Shown piece after piece: positions 44,744 to 54,189 of a stretch of 64,000 nucleotides of DNA. The stretch's first letter is position 1. Every line of letters begins with the position of its first letter. Under the pieces are notes generated by a model. The model searched no databases. It had not been told where the DNA came from and saw only the letters and a program-made list of their open reading frames with translations. The DNA is from Phycisphaeraceae bacterium (GTDB lineage Bacteria; Planctomycetota; Phycisphaerae; Phycisphaerales; UBA1924), in the NCBI GenBank assembly GCA_019454185.1, contig CP075368.1, positions 2,769,649 to 2,833,648 on the forward strand, read 5' to 3'. The position numbers and the translations under genes were made by a program.

Positions 44744-45547
44744 ATGTTCGCCACCGCACACGTCGCGCACGCACCCCGCGCTCGCGACCCGGAGCCGGAC
44801 ATGCCAACACCGCGTCCCTCATCCAGCACCAAGCCCCACGCCGCCAACCGCGACGATGCACACCCCGTCTGCATCGTCGCCTTCAACGGGTGCGGCCTCC
44901 CCCGCCTCCGAGCACTCGTCGATTCCATCCACCTCTCCATCACCACACCCACCCCGCAATCACCGCGCTGGCTCGAAGGGCTCTCCCCCGAACGCGGCAT
45001 GAGCACGCCCGCCGAAGTCGCCGCCTCCCTCGTCCACCATCGCGTCGCCCTCCTCGCCGCCGATCCCAGCGACGCCATCACCACAAACTACCGCCGCCTC
45101 CGCATCGAACGCCGCTCCACGGGCTGCTCCCTCGACGACCTCCTCTGCGCCAGGCCCCCCGGCGCAGGCCCACTCACGCCCGAGTGCCGCCTCGGGCTCC
45201 GCGCCTGCATCGACTTCATGTCCGCGATCCTCCGCGCCCAGGAGTCCTACGCCGACTTCCTCCTCATCCACGCCTCCGAGATCAATGTCGATCCCTGGGC
45301 CGTCGCCGAGCGCGTCGCCCGCTTCGCCGGACTCGATCCCACACCCGAAGACCTCGCCAGAGCCGGCACCCGCGCCGGCCCGTTGGGCAGAGCCGCCGAC
45401 ACCGCGCCCGCGCACACCACCGTTCTCCCACTCGAACTCTCCCAAGGGCAACGCATCTTCGCATCCGGCGTCATCGCCGAACACCTCCACCCCGCGCTCG
45501 GCGTCTATAAATCAAACAGCAAGCGCGCCGCACGAAAAGCCGCCTGA
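44744..45547 (+). CDS. Degenerate sulfotransferase-like protein
   Basis: A 267-residue protein. LLAADPSDAITTNYRRLRIE resembles the 3'-phosphate-binding stretch of sulfotransferases, and LLIHASEINVDPWAVAERVARFAGL resembles their late YEDL...FLG stretch. The N-terminal P-loop-like strand reads CIVAFNGCGLPRLRAL and lacks the usual Ser/Thr/Lys pattern. I therefore call it sulfotransferase-like, possibly inactive; the true start could differ from ATG 44744. Confidence 0.4.
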   Translation: MFATAHVAHAPRARDPEPDMPTPRPSSSTKPHAANRDDAHPVCIVAFNGCGLPRLRALVDSIHLSITTPTPQSPRWLEGLSPERGMSTPAEVAASLVHHRVALLAADPSDAITTNYRRLRIERRSTGCSLDDLLCARPPGAGPLTPECRLGLRACIDFMSAILRAQESYADFLLIHASEINVDPWAVAERVARFAGLDPTPEDLARAGTRAGPLGRAADTAPAHTTVLPLELSQGQRIFASGVIAEHLHPALGVYKSNSKRAARKAA

Positions 45548-45637
45548 TCCCCGACCATCCGTACAATCGCCCGCTCACCACAAGCAGGCAAACAGACGCC
45601 GCGCACCAAACACGCGCCGGCGCCAAACGGATGTGAC

Positions 45638-46492
45638 ATGGCCAAGCGAGAGTCCTTCAACACCGATTTCAAACGCTTCTTCTTCAGAGGGCTCGGCATC
45701 CTCCTGCCCTCCATCGTCACGCTCTGGCTCCTCTGGCAGGCCTTCAGCTTCCTCCTCAAAACCGTCGCAAGCCCCATCAACCGAGGCGTCCAGTGGGTCT
45801 ACGTCGAAGTCGCCCCCGTCATCGCCGGCCCCGACGCGCTCCCCGAATACGTCCGAGGGAAGCCCGCCACCGACACCGAGAAAGCCATCCCGGACCGCGG
45901 CTGGTTCGTCAAAGGAAACAAAAAGCAATCACTCGAACACTTCCGCGCACGCTGGAACGAAAACCCCTGGCTCGGCGGCATCGGCCTCTTCGTCGCCATG
46001 GGGCTCGTCTACCTCGCCGGCGTCCTCCTCGGAGGTTTCTTCGGACGACAGGTCTACACAAGAATCGAAGCCCTCATCGCCCGAATCCCCGGCTTCAAAC
46101 AGGTCTACCCGCACGTCAAACAAGTCGTCGATCTCATCATCGGCGACAAGGCCATGGCCTTCAACCGCGTCGTCCTCGTCGAGTGGCCAAGACGCGAGGC
46201 ATGGACCATGGGCTTCGTCACAGGCAACTCCATCCAGGCCGCTCGCGAGGCCGGTGGCGGCGCCATGGTCTCCGTCTTCGTCCCCACGACCCCGACGCCC
46301 TTCACCGGCTTCGTCGTCAACGTCCGCGCCGAAGAAGTCAAAGACCTCCCCCTCTCCATCGACGAAGCACTCCGCTTCATCATCACCGCCGGCGTCCTCA
46401 CCCCCGAAGGACAGAACAAGCCCCTCTCCGCGCTCGACCGAACCCACCCCGCCTCCCAGACGCCCCAAACTCCCTCCCCTTCGCAGCCCTGA
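45638..46492 (+). CDS. DUF502-family integral membrane protein
   Basis: A 284-residue DUF502 protein. TM segment LGILLPSIVTLWLLWQAFSFLL, a loop of about 85 residues, then TM LFVAMGLVYLAGVLLGGFFG, followed by the family core ARIPGFKQVYPHVKQVVDLI and GFVTGN...VFVPTTPTPFTGFV. The family is of unknown function, often linked to envelope homeostasis. It stands upstream of hpf-ptsN-ptsH. Confidence 0.82.
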   Translation: MAKRESFNTDFKRFFFRGLGILLPSIVTLWLLWQAFSFLLKTVASPINRGVQWVYVEVAPVIAGPDALPEYVRGKPATDTEKAIPDRGWFVKGNKKQSLEHFRARWNENPWLGGIGLFVAMGLVYLAGVLLGGFFGRQVYTRIEALIARIPGFKQVYPHVKQVVDLIIGDKAMAFNRVVLVEWPRREAWTMGFVTGNSIQAAREAGGGAMVSVFVPTTPTPFTGFVVNVRAEEVKDLPLSIDEALRFIITAGVLTPEGQNKPLSALDRTHPASQTPQTPSPSQP

Positions 46493-46615
46493 CGGGCACC
46501 GATCAATGACTCCCGCGCACCTGACCCGGCCGCGTGCGTTGCTTATCATCGCGTGAAGACGATTCTTCCTCTCCGGGATTCGCCCGGGACGGATGTTGAA
46601 CAGCAAGGAGCGTCC

Positions 46616-46924
46616 ATGCGCATCGAGGTCATCGGGCGGGGTCTGGATATCACCGACGCGATCCGCACCTACGCGGAATCAAAGGTCGAGCACATCGGAA
46701 AGTTCTTCGACGGCGTCTCCTCAACGATCGTCACCATCACCAAGGCCGACCACCACCACAAGGGCGAGTACGACGCCGAGATCGTCTCAAAGGTCCCCAA
46801 ACACGACCCCTTCGTCTGCCACGCGAAGCACGAAGACGTCTACGCCGCCATCGACCAGGTGGCGCAGAAGGCCGCGCGTCAGGTCACCGAGTACAAGAAC
46901 CGGCTGCGCGAAGGCAACCGCTGA
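46616..46924 (+). CDS. hpf: Ribosome hibernation promoting factor (HPF/RaiA family, short form)
   Basis: A 102-residue short-type HPF that binds the 30S subunit and helps inactivate ribosomes in starvation. It opens MRIEVIGRGLDITDAIRTY and continues KVEHIGKFFDG, with the basic/histidine patch ADHHHKGEYDAEI. AAGGAG at 46605-46610 fixes the ATG 46616 start; the open frame begins 60 bases earlier. It is followed by ptsN and HPr, as in many rpoN-linked clusters, though rpoN itself is not here. Confidence 0.9.
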   Translation: MRIEVIGRGLDITDAIRTYAESKVEHIGKFFDGVSSTIVTITKADHHHKGEYDAEIVSKVPKHDPFVCHAKHEDVYAAIDQVAQKAARQVTEYKNRLREGNR

Positions 46925-46957
46925 ACCCGTGCCGCACCGGCCAGGAGCGACGAAGGC

Positions 46958-47434
46958 ATGAAGCTCAATGACATCATCGTCCGTGACGCGGTGATCGCAA
47001 ACCTCAACTCCGTTGAACGCGACGACGTAATCGGAGAGATGGTCGACGCCATCATCGCCGCCAACGTCGCCAAGCCCGCCATGCGCGACGAACTCGTCCG
47101 CGCCATCCTCGAACGCGAGAAAAAGGGCTCCACCGGCTTCGGAAAGGGCGTCGCCGTTCCGCACGTCAAGCACAAAGCCATCTCCAAGATGTGCGCCACC
47201 ATCGGACTCTCCGCCAGAGGCGTCGATTTCAACGCACTCGACAGACAGCCCGTCTACTCCGTCTTCCTCCTCCTCTCACCCGAGGACAGACCCGAAGAGC
47301 ACCTCCTCGCCATGGAAGTCATCTTCAAGAACCTCTCCCAGGAACGCTTCCGAAGATTCCTCCGACAGGCCTCCACCGTCCCCGAAGTCCTCACCCTCAT
47401 CGACGAGGCCGACGCACAGGGCTTCCCCGGCTGA
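46958..47434 (+). CDS. ptsN: PTS IIA(Ntr)-like protein PtsN
   Basis: A 158-residue EIIA-fructose/Ntr-type domain. The phosphorylatable His is in GKGVAVPHVKHKAI, the signature of this fold. MKLNDIIVRDAV and FLLLSPEDRPEEHLLAMEVI are further matches. It usually works as a regulatory rather than transporting phosphoacceptor (potassium, nitrogen or phosphate control). It sits 33 bases after hpf and 55 before HPr. Confidence 0.9.
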   Translation: MKLNDIIVRDAVIANLNSVERDDVIGEMVDAIIAANVAKPAMRDELVRAILEREKKGSTGFGKGVAVPHVKHKAISKMCATIGLSARGVDFNALDRQPVYSVFLLLSPEDRPEEHLLAMEVIFKNLSQERFRRFLRQASTVPEVLTLIDEADAQGFPG

Positions 47435-47489
47435 TCCCTCCCAACACCACGCCCCAACACCACGCCCCCCACTCCGGAGCCCACACGCC

Positions 47490-47765
47490 GTGTCCGAACG
47501 ACGGACCATCGCGGTGACCATCGTCAATCGGCTCGGGCTCCACGCCCGGCCCGCCATGGCATTCGTTGACCTCGCCTCGACCTTCAAGTCGGCCATCACC
47601 GTCAGACGAGAAGACACAGAAGTCGATGGCAAGTCCATCATGCAGATGATGATGCTCGCCGCCACGCAGGGCACAACCCTCGATATCACCGCCGAAGGCG
47701 ACGACGCCGACAAAGCCCTCGACGCCCTCAACGAACTCGTCGCCCGCGGATTCGACGAGGAATAA
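47490..47765 (+). CDS. ptsH: HPr-family phosphocarrier protein
   Basis: A 91-residue HPr: NRLGLHARPAMAFVDLA holds His-15, and the DGKSIMQMMMLAATQG loop holds the regulatory Ser-46 site with the hydrophobic helix that HPr kinase recognises. It begins at GTG 47490, no ATG being available. Neither EI nor HPr kinase is in the window. It may serve the PTS-Ntr chain with ptsN. Confidence 0.9.
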   Translation: MSERRTIAVTIVNRLGLHARPAMAFVDLASTFKSAITVRREDTEVDGKSIMQMMMLAATQGTTLDITAEGDDADKALDALNELVARGFDEE

Positions 47766-47788
47766 CCCCTCGCCCCGCATCCGCCCTC

Positions 47789-48517
47789 ATGCCGATCATC
47801 TCCATCATGAACCCAACACTCGCCATCCGCACGCTCTCGCGCACACTCCCCCACGCCCTCCTCATCGCCCTCCTCGCAGCCCCCCCCCTCACCGGATGCG
47901 CCACCTCCACATCTTCACAACCCGAGCCCGACCCCGTCAGGCCCGCAGACGCCCAGCAGCCCGCGGCATTCCCCGCCACCCGATACTCCGGCTTCCTCGG
48001 CGACTACGCACGCCTCCGTCAGAGCCCAAGACACCAGGGAACGCTCTACGAGCAATCCGCTCGCCTCGCCTCATACAACACCTTCATCGTCGAACCCATC
48101 ACCTTCCTCCCCCAACGCACCGTCCGCGGCACACGCATCACCGACGCCGAATCCGCTGAACTCGCCGCCGCACTCCACGAAGAGACCATCTCCGCGCTCT
48201 CCCTCCTCTACCCCATCGCCACAGAGCCCGGCCCCAACGTCGCCGTCATCCGCGCCGCCATCACCGCCCTCGCTGGCGCACGCGTCGATCCCGCAACCGG
48301 ACAGACCCAGATCGGCGGCGCATCCGTCGAGGTCGAGATCCTCGACTCCACAACACGCGAGCGCCTCGCCGCCGCCATCGAGTCCGATGTCGTCCGCGAT
48401 GCAACCCAGCCCATCGAAGAAGATCCCTTCTCCGACGCCCGCCTCGTCTTCCGACACTGGGCCGCACGCCTCAACCTCTGGCTCCGCGATGCCGACCAAC
48501 TCGCGACCCGCCCCTGA
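47789..48517 (+). CDS. Lipoprotein of the DUF3313-like kind
   Basis: A 242-residue lipoprotein: signal segment LPHALLIALLAAPPLTGCA with the lipobox Cys. The mature part resembles DUF3313 outer-membrane lipoproteins (GDYARLRQSPRHQGTLYEQ and a late YNTFIVEPITFLP block). The function is not known. ATG 47807 is an alternative start closer to the signal peptide. Confidence 0.6.
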   Translation: MPIISIMNPTLAIRTLSRTLPHALLIALLAAPPLTGCATSTSSQPEPDPVRPADAQQPAAFPATRYSGFLGDYARLRQSPRHQGTLYEQSARLASYNTFIVEPITFLPQRTVRGTRITDAESAELAAALHEETISALSLLYPIATEPGPNVAVIRAAITALAGARVDPATGQTQIGGASVEVEILDSTTRERLAAAIESDVVRDATQPIEEDPFSDARLVFRHWAARLNLWLRDADQLATRP

Positions 48518-48681
48518 TCGCGACCCCCCTGATCCCGCGCCCGCGATTCCCAGCCCGCGCAGAGTGCTGTCACGATCGTGTCACGATTCCGAGGGGCACA
48601 GCGGATCGTCTGCAACGTCACGGTTTCTCTGCCCACATACATTGTGTCGGCCGACCGCAGCACACGATCCGGGAGCAACCC

Positions 48682-49587
48682 ATGGCACGCCGCACAAGAC
48701 TCTTGACAAACTCAATGCTCGCCCTGCTCAGCGCGGCCTGCCTCTCTCTCCCCGCGCTCGCGCAGGAGACACCCGAATCCCCCGTCCCCACACAAACCGC
48801 CCCCGCCATCCCCGACCACGACTGGAAGGCCGGACAACCGATCCTCACCGCCGACGATCTCCTCGTCGCCCTCGAAACCGCCGACCTCGAGATCAAGACC
48901 TTCAAGGCAGGCATCCGCTACACCCGCATCTTCGCGCTCGCCGGCGATGAGCAGATCCGCGATGGCACCCTCTACTACGAGACCATCGACCGGGGCGACG
49001 CCAAGACCCCCGCGTCGCGCCGCTTCGCCGTCCAGTTCACCCAGCTCCGCGTCGGCAAGCGCGTCGAGAAAGAGCCCAAAGACTACATCTTCGACGGCGA
49101 GTGGCTCGTCGAGAAGCTCGAAAAGGACAAGCAGTTCATCAAACGCCAGGTCGTGCCCCCCGGCGAACGATTCGATCCACTCCGCATCGGCGAAGGACCC
49201 TTCCCGGTCCCCGTCGGCCAGCGAAGAGACGATGTCCTCAAGCGCTACCGCGTCACCATGCTCACACCCGACGAGGGCGTCGATGCCGACTCGCTCCGCT
49301 CCTTCATCAACGCCGGAGACGGCTCCTACCAACTCCTGCTCGTCCCCATCGCCGACCCCCAGGATGCCGACGAACTCTCCGAGATCCGCGTCTGGTACCG
49401 AAAGTCAGACCTCCTCCCGCGCATGGCCAAAACCATCAACCTCGTCGGAGATGAGTCCATCATCCAGATGCTCAACCCCGAGAAAAACCCCAAAGACCTC
49501 CCCTACCGCATCTTCGACACCGCAACCCCCGCACGCGGGTGGAACGTCCGCATCGAGCCCTACCGAGGCCGCATCGATCCCCCGTAA
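48682..49587 (+). CDS. LolA-like outer-membrane lipoprotein-sorting fold protein
   Basis: A 301-residue exported protein (signal peptide MLALLSAACLSLPALA). The domain starts LLVALETADLEIKTFKAGIRYTR and proceeds through strand pairs (FAVQFTQLRVGKRVEKEPKDYIFDG, IRVWYRKSDLLPRMAKTIN) in the unclosed beta-barrel pattern of LolA/LolB. The extra C-terminal residues are atypical. It may chaperone lipoproteins or lipids in the periplasm. A gap of 110 bases separates it from the large TPR gene. Confidence 0.6.
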   Translation: MARRTRLLTNSMLALLSAACLSLPALAQETPESPVPTQTAPAIPDHDWKAGQPILTADDLLVALETADLEIKTFKAGIRYTRIFALAGDEQIRDGTLYYETIDRGDAKTPASRRFAVQFTQLRVGKRVEKEPKDYIFDGEWLVEKLEKDKQFIKRQVVPPGERFDPLRIGEGPFPVPVGQRRDDVLKRYRVTMLTPDEGVDADSLRSFINAGDGSYQLLLVPIADPQDADELSEIRVWYRKSDLLPRMAKTINLVGDESIIQMLNPEKNPKDLPYRIFDTATPARGWNVRIEPYRGRIDPP

Positions 49588-49697
49588 TCAACCTCCACGC
49601 GGCCTCTCGACGCGCTGCCCACGGTTCGCGACTTTCTCGCCAACCGTACACTCATCCTGCGGGTACACGGAACACACCAATCCACCCGGAGGACATC

Positions 49698-52430
49698 GTG
49701 CAGCCCACCCGAACGAGACGCCGTCGATCCGCTCCCCACGCTCGCCCCGCGGCTCACACCCTCCTCGCCGCCCTCCTCACGCTCTCCCCCCTCATCCCCT
49801 CCCCCGTCTCCCACGCCCAGGTCGTCCAAGACCGAAAGCCCGCGCCCATCGAAGTCCCCGAACTCGCCCCATCCATCACGCGCCTCCTCGAGCAGTCCTA
49901 CCTCACGCCCGAGCAGGCCCGCGACCTCCGCCTCCACCACGGCATCTGGCGCGACGAAGACCTCGCCTCTCCCGCCCTCCGCGCCCGCGCCGCGCTCACC
50001 ACCGCCCGCTTCTGGGACGACTCCCTCCGCTCCCCCGACGCCGATCCGCTCGACCGCGCCGAAGCCCTCATCGAACTCGGCGATCCCGCCGGCGCGCTCG
50101 CCCTCCTCGACGCCCCCCACACCCCCCACCCCTCACACTCCACACTCGCCCTCCGCGCCGCACGCCTCCGCGCCCACGCCCTCTTCGATCTCGGCAACGC
50201 CGACGATGCCTCCCGCTCGCTCGATCGCGTCGCCTCCCTCATGGCCGATCAGCAGATCACGCTCGCCGACGAGATGGCCGAGGGCGTCCGCGCTCTGCTC
50301 CTCCGCGCCCGCATGAAGGGCCCCTGGCGCGACGCCCAGCAGGACTACCGCACCATCACCACGCTCCTCGCCCGCGCCCGCGACGAGCTCGACCGCCTCG
50401 CCTGGTCCCCGCGCCTCGCAGAGGCCGAGCTCCTGAACACCAAGGACAACCGCAGAGAAGCCCGCCAGGCCGCCATCGAAACCCTCCGCCTCAACCCCTC
50501 GTGCGCCGCCGCGTGGCGCCTCCTCGGACACATGTCCGTCGATCAGTTCGACTTCCAGACCTCCGAGTCCATCGCCGCTCGCCTCGACGAACTCGCCGGC
50601 AAGATCGCATCCGAAGACAACGCACGCTCCCCCTGGGCCGCAGAGATCCGCGCCCGTGCCCAGCTCCGCCAACGCGACGCCGCAGGCGCCATCGAGATCC
50701 TCACGCCCGCCCTCGCCGCACACCCGACGATGCGCTCGCTCCTCGCACTCCGCGCCGCCGCCAGCGCCGCCTCATTCGACGCCCCGGACACCGACGCACG
50801 CCTCGCCTCTTTCGACGCCCTCTCCCGCGCCACACCCCTCTCCTCTCTCGCCCTCTACGAGGTCGGAAGAACCCTCAGCGACAACCGCCAGTACGAACTC
50901 AGCGACGCCTTCCTCCGACGCGCCGTCGAGCGCGAGCCCCACTGGGCAGAACCGCTCATCGAGCGAGGCCTCATGCTCGCCCAGGCAGGACGCGATGTCG
51001 AAGCCCTCGACACCCTCCGCGCCGCAAAGGCCCTCGACCCCTTCAACGTCGCCGTCGACAACTCCATCAAACTCCTCACCGAACTCCTCACCTACCAGCG
51101 CTTCGAGTCCGAGCACTTCATCGTCCGCTGCAAGCCCGGACGCGACACCATCCTCGCGCGAGAGATGCTCCCCGCCCTCGAAGCCATGCATGACCGCGTC
51201 TGCTCACCCGACAACGGCGGCATCGACTTCAAGCCCCCCGTCAGAACCACCATCGACCTCATGCCCAACCACGAGTGGTTCAGCGTCCGCATCACCGGCA
51301 TGCCCGGGCTCCACACCATGGCCGCCGCCACCGGACCCATCATCGCCATGGAGTCCCCCTCCGACGGCCCCGGCCACCTCGTCGGCCCCTACGACTGGCT
51401 CCGCGTCGTCCGCCACGAATACACCCACACCGTCACCCTCGCCAGGACCAACAACCGCATCCCCCACTGGTTCACAGAGGCCGCCGCCGTCTACCTCGAA
51501 GACGCACCCCGCGACACCCGCACCGTCGCGCTCCTCGCAAACGCCTACGCCGCCGACCGACTCTTCGATCTCGACGCCATCAACATCGCCTTCGTCCGCC
51601 CCAGAAAGCCCACCGACCGCTCCCAGGCATACGCCCAGGGACACTGGATGTACCAGTACATCGTCGAACGCTTCGGAGACCGCGCCCCCCTCGATCTCAT
51701 GGACCACTACGCCAAGGGCACGCCCGAAGAAGCCGCCTTCCGAACCGTCCTCGGCCTCTCACGCGCAGACTTCTTCACCGCGTTCAAGCAGTGGGCCGGC
51801 GACCAACTCATCGCCTGGGGCGCACGCCTCCCCCCCGGCACGCCCGACGCACAATCCCTCATCGAACAAGCCGCCTCGCCCGCACACTCACCTGCACAAG
51901 CCATCGAACGCGCGCTCGAAGCCCACCCCGACCACCCCGAACTCCTCGCCATCGCCGTCGAAGCCGCCCTCCGCGAACGCCGCGGCATCCCCGACCCCTC
52001 CATGACCGATCTCCTCGAACGCGCCGCCGCCGCTCGCCCCATGGACGACGCCCCCCACCGCGCCCTCGCACGCATCTACCTCACAACCGCAACAGCAAAC
52101 AACCCCGCCGAAGACATCGAAGCCCGTGCCATCCCCCACCTCGAATGGCTCGACGCACGCGAAGTCCACTCACCCGCATACGCCGCCGAACTCGCACGCC
52201 TCTACGCCGAACGTGGCGACCACGCCCGCGCACACGACAAAGCCCTCCGCGTCGTCCGCATCGCACCCTTCGACGCCGATTCCCGCGAAACCGCCGCTCG
52301 CATCGCCATCGTCGCCAAAGACTACAACGCCGCACGCCACCAGCTCGAAGCACTCATCGCCATCGAGCCCGACCGCGAACTCCACAAGAAACGCCTCGCC
52401 GCGCTCGAAGCGCTCGCAGAGAACAACTGA
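49698..52430 (+). CDS. TPR-rich exported protein with peptidase MA-like domain
   Basis: A 910-residue exported protein. The signal peptide (RPAAHTLLAALLTLSPLIP) is followed by TPR-like helical repeats up to about residue 470 (for example DNRQYELSDAFLRRAVEREPHWAEPLI). The peptidase MA-like gluzincin domain follows, with zinc site RHEYTHTVTLA (HExxH) and WFTEAAAVYLED supplying the third ligand. A second set of helical repeats ends the chain. Start GTG 49698 has CGGAGGA at 49687-49693. The substrate is unknown. Confidence 0.75.
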   Translation: MQPTRTRRRRSAPHARPAAHTLLAALLTLSPLIPSPVSHAQVVQDRKPAPIEVPELAPSITRLLEQSYLTPEQARDLRLHHGIWRDEDLASPALRARAALTTARFWDDSLRSPDADPLDRAEALIELGDPAGALALLDAPHTPHPSHSTLALRAARLRAHALFDLGNADDASRSLDRVASLMADQQITLADEMAEGVRALLLRARMKGPWRDAQQDYRTITTLLARARDELDRLAWSPRLAEAELLNTKDNRREARQAAIETLRLNPSCAAAWRLLGHMSVDQFDFQTSESIAARLDELAGKIASEDNARSPWAAEIRARAQLRQRDAAGAIEILTPALAAHPTMRSLLALRAAASAASFDAPDTDARLASFDALSRATPLSSLALYEVGRTLSDNRQYELSDAFLRRAVEREPHWAEPLIERGLMLAQAGRDVEALDTLRAAKALDPFNVAVDNSIKLLTELLTYQRFESEHFIVRCKPGRDTILAREMLPALEAMHDRVCSPDNGGIDFKPPVRTTIDLMPNHEWFSVRITGMPGLHTMAAATGPIIAMESPSDGPGHLVGPYDWLRVVRHEYTHTVTLARTNNRIPHWFTEAAAVYLEDAPRDTRTVALLANAYAADRLFDLDAINIAFVRPRKPTDRSQAYAQGHWMYQYIVERFGDRAPLDLMDHYAKGTPEEAAFRTVLGLSRADFFTAFKQWAGDQLIAWGARLPPGTPDAQSLIEQAASPAHSPAQAIERALEAHPDHPELLAIAVEAALRERRGIPDPSMTDLLERAAAARPMDDAPHRALARIYLTTATANNPAEDIEARAIPHLEWLDAREVHSPAYAAELARLYAERGDHARAHDKALRVVRIAPFDADSRETAARIAIVAKDYNAARHQLEALIAIEPDRELHKKRLAALEALAENN

Positions 52431-52613
52431 ACATAACCCCACGTCCCGAAGGGACGGCACTCACTCGCAACCGTCCAAGCCGGTCGTCAAAATCAAACTG
52501 CGCGCAGAATCCCCCCTGCCCCTCTTCACTTACTCCGCCACCAACCGGCCATCCTCGCACCATCCCGCAGTCTGGCCATTTGCCATTTGCTATGTGGCTC
52601 TTTCCCCCTCTGC

Positions 52614-53357
52614 TCACCCCGGCCCGCGCCCGCCCCCACCGCCGCCCGGACGCTGCCCGCCCGGTCCGCCTCCCTGGGCCCTCATCCGCGACATGAACTC
52701 CGAGCGCAGCCCGTTCATCTGCGCGTTCCCATCGTTCACCGCGCGCCCGATCCTCTCATTGATCCGGTTGACCATCTCCGCGCGCCGCTGCTGACGCTGC
52801 TCATCCGTCATCTGTCCCCCGCCTGGCCCGCCGCCCTGCCCGCTCCCCGGTGCCCACTCGCGACGCTGCCCATCACCCTCCGGCCGTCCCCCGCCGGGTC
52901 CGCCCGGCCCGCCCATGCCCCCCGGCCTCCACCCCGTACGCCAATCCTCCACCGGCTCGCCCCGCGCCACGCGCAGGATCATCTCGTCCATCTGCTCCTG
53001 GCGCATCTCAAACAGCACCTCGCGCGTCTTCTCATCCTCGAAGTACGTCCGCATCTCCTCGCGCGAAACATCCTTGAACAGTTCCGCCGCGACCACCGCG
53101 TACTGCCGCTTGCGATCCTCATCCAGCCGCGCATACCGCTCGGAACCCATCACCGCGATCGCCTCCTCGCGCGTCGTCGGCAGCGACACGGGGCGATGCC
53201 CCCACGCGTACACACCACCCGCCGACACCGCCAGCACGCCCAGCACGACGCACACACCGCCGACGATCTTCTTCTTCCGAGGAGACCAGTCCGCATCGAT
53301 CGCCTTCCGCGCCGGCGTCACCGCTTCATCAAGATTGATCCGCTGTGGCATGCTCAT
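52614..53357 (-). CDS. Single-span membrane protein with Gly-rich tail
   Basis: A 247-residue protein: an N-terminal cytoplasmic stretch, one TM helix (IVGGVCVVLGVLAVSAGGVYAW), a helical charged part (residues 60-135), and a long Gly/Pro/Arg-rich C-terminal region (GGPGGPGGGRPEGDGQ and further). I recognise no family. The prepilin gene is 21 bases upstream on the same strand, so they may be cotranscribed. Confidence 0.55.
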   Translation of the reverse strand: MSMPQRINLDEAVTPARKAIDADWSPRKKKIVGGVCVVLGVLAVSAGGVYAWGHRPVSLPTTREEAIAVMGSERYARLDEDRKRQYAVVAAELFKDVSREEMRTYFEDEKTREVLFEMRQEQMDEMILRVARGEPVEDWRTGWRPGGMGGPGGPGGGRPEGDGQRREWAPGSGQGGGPGGGQMTDEQRQQRRAEMVNRINERIGRAVNDGNAQMNGLRSEFMSRMRAQGGGPGGQRPGGGGGGRGPG

Positions 53358-53378
53358 GCTCCCTACAAAGATCCGATC

Positions 53379-54092
53379 TCACGATCCGTAACGCCCGACA
53401 TGGCCATCGACAAACAGCACGTTCCGCTTGTCGTGGAAGAAGTTCACCGGCAGACGCGCACCCGTCGTCGTCTCGAACGTCCCGCCGTCAAAGTCATACG
53501 CCACCGGCGTCGTCGACGGACCCTGCTTCAGAAACTCGTAGTAGAACGTGTTCTCATACCTGTTCCCGCCCAGCGCGACCACATACGTGTACGACATCCC
53601 GCTGATCCGTTCCCGCGTGTCACCCTCAGAGACCCAGAACGTCCCCTCGTTCGGCGTCCACGGCTGCTCCCACACAACCTTGTCACCAGGACACCGATAC
53701 GCAAGGTCCTCAACCTCCAGAAACTCCGACATCGCCACATTGAAAGGCGGCTTCTCAAGATCCATCGAGATCCACGGGGGCGGCATGTACCGCGCCACCG
53801 GAAACACCTCGCGATACCGATCCTTGTACATCTCAACCGATTGCCCGATGCTCCGCAGGTTCGCCCCGCAACGCACCTTCCGCGCCGCATCACGCGCCCG
53901 AGGCAACGCCGGCAACATGAACCCCAGCAGAATCGAAATAATGAAAATCACCACCAGCAGCTCGATCAGCGAAAACCCCCCACGCACCCCCCCACGCGCC
54001 CGCCCACGCGCCCCCCCACGCGCCCCCCCACCCATCACCCGGCGCACTCCCCATCCCTCACGCCCACCCAACACGGCCCCATCAGTTGACAT
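53379..54092 (-). CDS. Type II secretion/pseudopilin-like prepilin with VDGHVG motif
   Basis: A 237-residue prepilin-like protein. Cleavage site GG followed by FSLIELLVVIFIISILLGFM, the canonical N-methylation helix with Glu at +5. The body ends in NVLFVDGHVGRYGS, a hallmark of the H-X9-DG prepilin proteins abundant in planctomycetes. AGGAGG at 54097-54102 lies 5 bases before ATG 54092, which fixes the start and yields a 39-residue leader. Half of that leader is encoded by a 12-base repeat. ATG 54035 is a second in-frame start. Confidence 0.82.
   Translation of the reverse strand: MSTDGAVLGGREGWGVRRVMGGGARGGARGRARGGVRGGFSLIELLVVIFIISILLGFMLPALPRARDAARKVRCGANLRSIGQSVEMYKDRYREVFPVARYMPPPWISMDLEKPPFNVAMSEFLEVEDLAYRCPGDKVVWEQPWTPNEGTFWVSEGDTRERISGMSYTYVVALGGNRYENTFYYEFLKQGPSTTPVAYDFDGGTFETTTGARLPVNFFHDKRNVLFVDGHVGRYGS
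53976..54029 (-). repeat. Imperfect 12-base repeats with G7 tracts in the prepilin leader
   Basis: Four imperfect copies of a 12-base unit (GGGGGGGCGCGT on the coding strand) encode the GGAR-type leader residues directly before the prepilin cleavage site. G runs of six or seven occur at 53976-53981, 53987-53993, 54011-54017 and 54023-54029. Such runs are prone to slippage. Confidence 0.8.
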
Positions 54093-54189
54093 AATGCCTC
54101 CTGCCTGCCACCCGGCACCGCAACATCCGAGCACACGCCGCATGAACGTGCAACGCTCCACTTGATCGGCTATTGCCGCACCTACAGAT

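Noticed and set aside
49539..49697. Upstream extension of the TPR protein
   Set aside because: It would overlap the LolA-like gene and precede the signal peptide; GTG 49698 has a good ribosome binding site.
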